From: Bacillota bacterium
Lineage (GTDB): Bacteria; Bacillota; Clostridia; Clostridiales; Clostridiaceae
DNA: 16,250 bases
Assembly (NCBI GenBank): GCA_023424785.1
Contig: JAFADP010000190.1
Coordinates: 1 to 16,250 of the forward strand
Direction: 5' to 3'
Positions within the stretch are counted from its first letter, which is position 1, and the number at the start of each line of letters is the position of its first letter. This document shows positions 15,577 through 16,250 of this stretch, piece after piece. The position numbers were made by a program, and so were the translations under genes. The notes beneath the pieces are model-generated. The model saw only the letters and a program-made list of their open reading frames with translations. It was not told the DNA's origin and did no database searches.

Positions 15577-16250
15577 ATGCATAATCTATATAAATTAAAA
15601 AATGGACTTAGAATTGTTACTGAAAAAATAGATGGTGTTAATTCCATTTCTGTAGGTATAATGATAAAAAATGGTTCAAGAAATGAAACTTTAGAGTTAA
15701 ATGGAATATCTCATTTTATAGAGCATATGTTCTTTAAGGGAACTGAAAAGCGTAATTCTAAAGAGGTAGTGGAAGCTATAGAAAATGTAGGTGGACAGAT
15801 AAATGCATTTACAAGTAAAGAGGCTACATGTTATTATGTTAAAAGTTTATCAACACACTTAGATTTATCATTAGAAATATTATCAGATATGATATTAAAT
15901 TCAGTTTTTGATACTCAAGAAATGGAGAAAGAAAAAAGTGTTGTTATAGAAGAAATTAATATGAGTGAAGATAGTCCAGAGGATGTTCTTGAAGATTTAC
16001 ATGCAGTAGCTTGCTATGGAGATAATCCATTATCTTATCCTATTTTAGGAACAATTGATAAAATTAAAAGTTTTTCAAGAGACGATCTTAAGAATTTTAT
16101 TAATACTAAATACACACCTAAAAATGCTGTAGTATCTATATGTGGAAAATTTGATGAAAAAGAATTAAATGAACTATTAGATAAGTATTTTGGAGAATGG
16201 GAAAGTGATAGTGATTATATCCCAACTTATGAAGAGTGTGATATTAAAAC
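15577..16250 (+). CDS. M16-family zinc peptidase, N-terminal part (3' end outside window)
   Basis: The frame is open from ATG 15577 to the window edge (224 codons visible; the family is about 400-430 residues). The protein starts MHNLYKLKNGLRIVTEKI and carries the inverted zinc motif HFIEH (46-50, His46, Glu49 catalytic, His50). The third ligand is a Glu about 75 residues later in VVIEEINMSED (Glu125 or 126), the spacing known for M16A peptidases related to mitochondrial processing peptidase. AAAGGAGG (15565-15572) lies four bases before the ATG. No signal peptide is visible, so it is probably cytosolic. B. subtilis has the related mlpA (ymxG) near pnp. Substrate is unknown; a clear -35/-10 pair was not found in the 15512-15564 gap. 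Confidence 0.93.
   Translation, partial: MHNLYKLKNGLRIVTEKIDGVNSISVGIMIKNGSRNETLELNGISHFIEHMFFKGTEKRNSKEVVEAIENVGGQINAFTSKEATCYYVKSLSTHLDLSLEILSDMILNSVFDTQEMEKEKSVVIEEINMSEDSPEDVLEDLHAVACYGDNPLSYPILGTIDKIKSFSRDDLKNFINTKYTPKNAVVSICGKFDEKELNELLDKYFGEWESDSDYIPTYEECDIK

Noticed and set aside
15381..15647. An 88-codon minus-strand open frame covering the pnp end, terminator and peptidase start
   Set aside because: It crosses a strong terminator and the ends of two real genes and encodes a low-complexity hydrophobic string with no recognisable family.
1..16250. Mobile element, CRISPR, defence or biosynthetic island
   Set aside because: All genes are conserved core functions in a conserved order with uniform composition. 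No direct repeats, transposase, integrase, tRNA or attachment-like sites were seen.

Overview
The window is chromosomal DNA from a low-G+C Firmicute (roughly 30% G+C by eye, AGA/ATA/TTA-rich codon use, strong AGGAGG-type ribosome binding sites). Gene order and sequence flavour fit a Clostridium sensu stricto-like clostridium. The species cannot be fixed from the sequence alone. All fourteen genes lie on the + strand and the region is almost entirely coding. It is conserved core genome: I see no mobile element, CRISPR array, tRNA, rRNA, prophage or defence module.

Layout: (1) 1-869, the 3' part of ispG (isoprenoid precursor synthesis), closed by a terminator hairpin. (2) 985-5316, polC, the Gram-positive replicative DNA polymerase III alpha subunit with an inserted proofreading exonuclease. 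(3) 5317-5538, a 222-base non-coding leader with tandem hairpins. (4) 5542-12902, the tightly packed nusA-infB operon: rimP, nusA, rnpM(ylxR), ylxQ, infB, rbfA, nrnA, truB, ribF. (5) 12903-13025, a near-consensus extended -10 promoter and a structured leader for rpsO. (6) rpsO and pnp, separated by a hairpin that overlaps a second good promoter candidate. (7) A strong terminator after pnp, then the start of an M16 zinc peptidase gene cut by the window end.

The central block joins ribosome assembly (RimP, RbfA, S15), transcription elongation and termination (NusA), translation initiation (IF2), tRNA modification (TruB), RNase P modulation (RnpM), flavin cofactor synthesis (RibF) and RNA turnover (NrnA, PNPase). 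NrnA finishes short oligonucleotides of the kind PNPase leaves behind. Genes within the block are 1-17 bases apart or overlap, which suggests co-transcription and in places coupled translation.

The most interesting parts are regulatory: the hairpin leader before rimP-nusA, the rpsO leader, and the promoter/hairpin overlap between rpsO and pnp. I found no convincing undescribed system here. The protein-coding content is ordinary for a clostridium.
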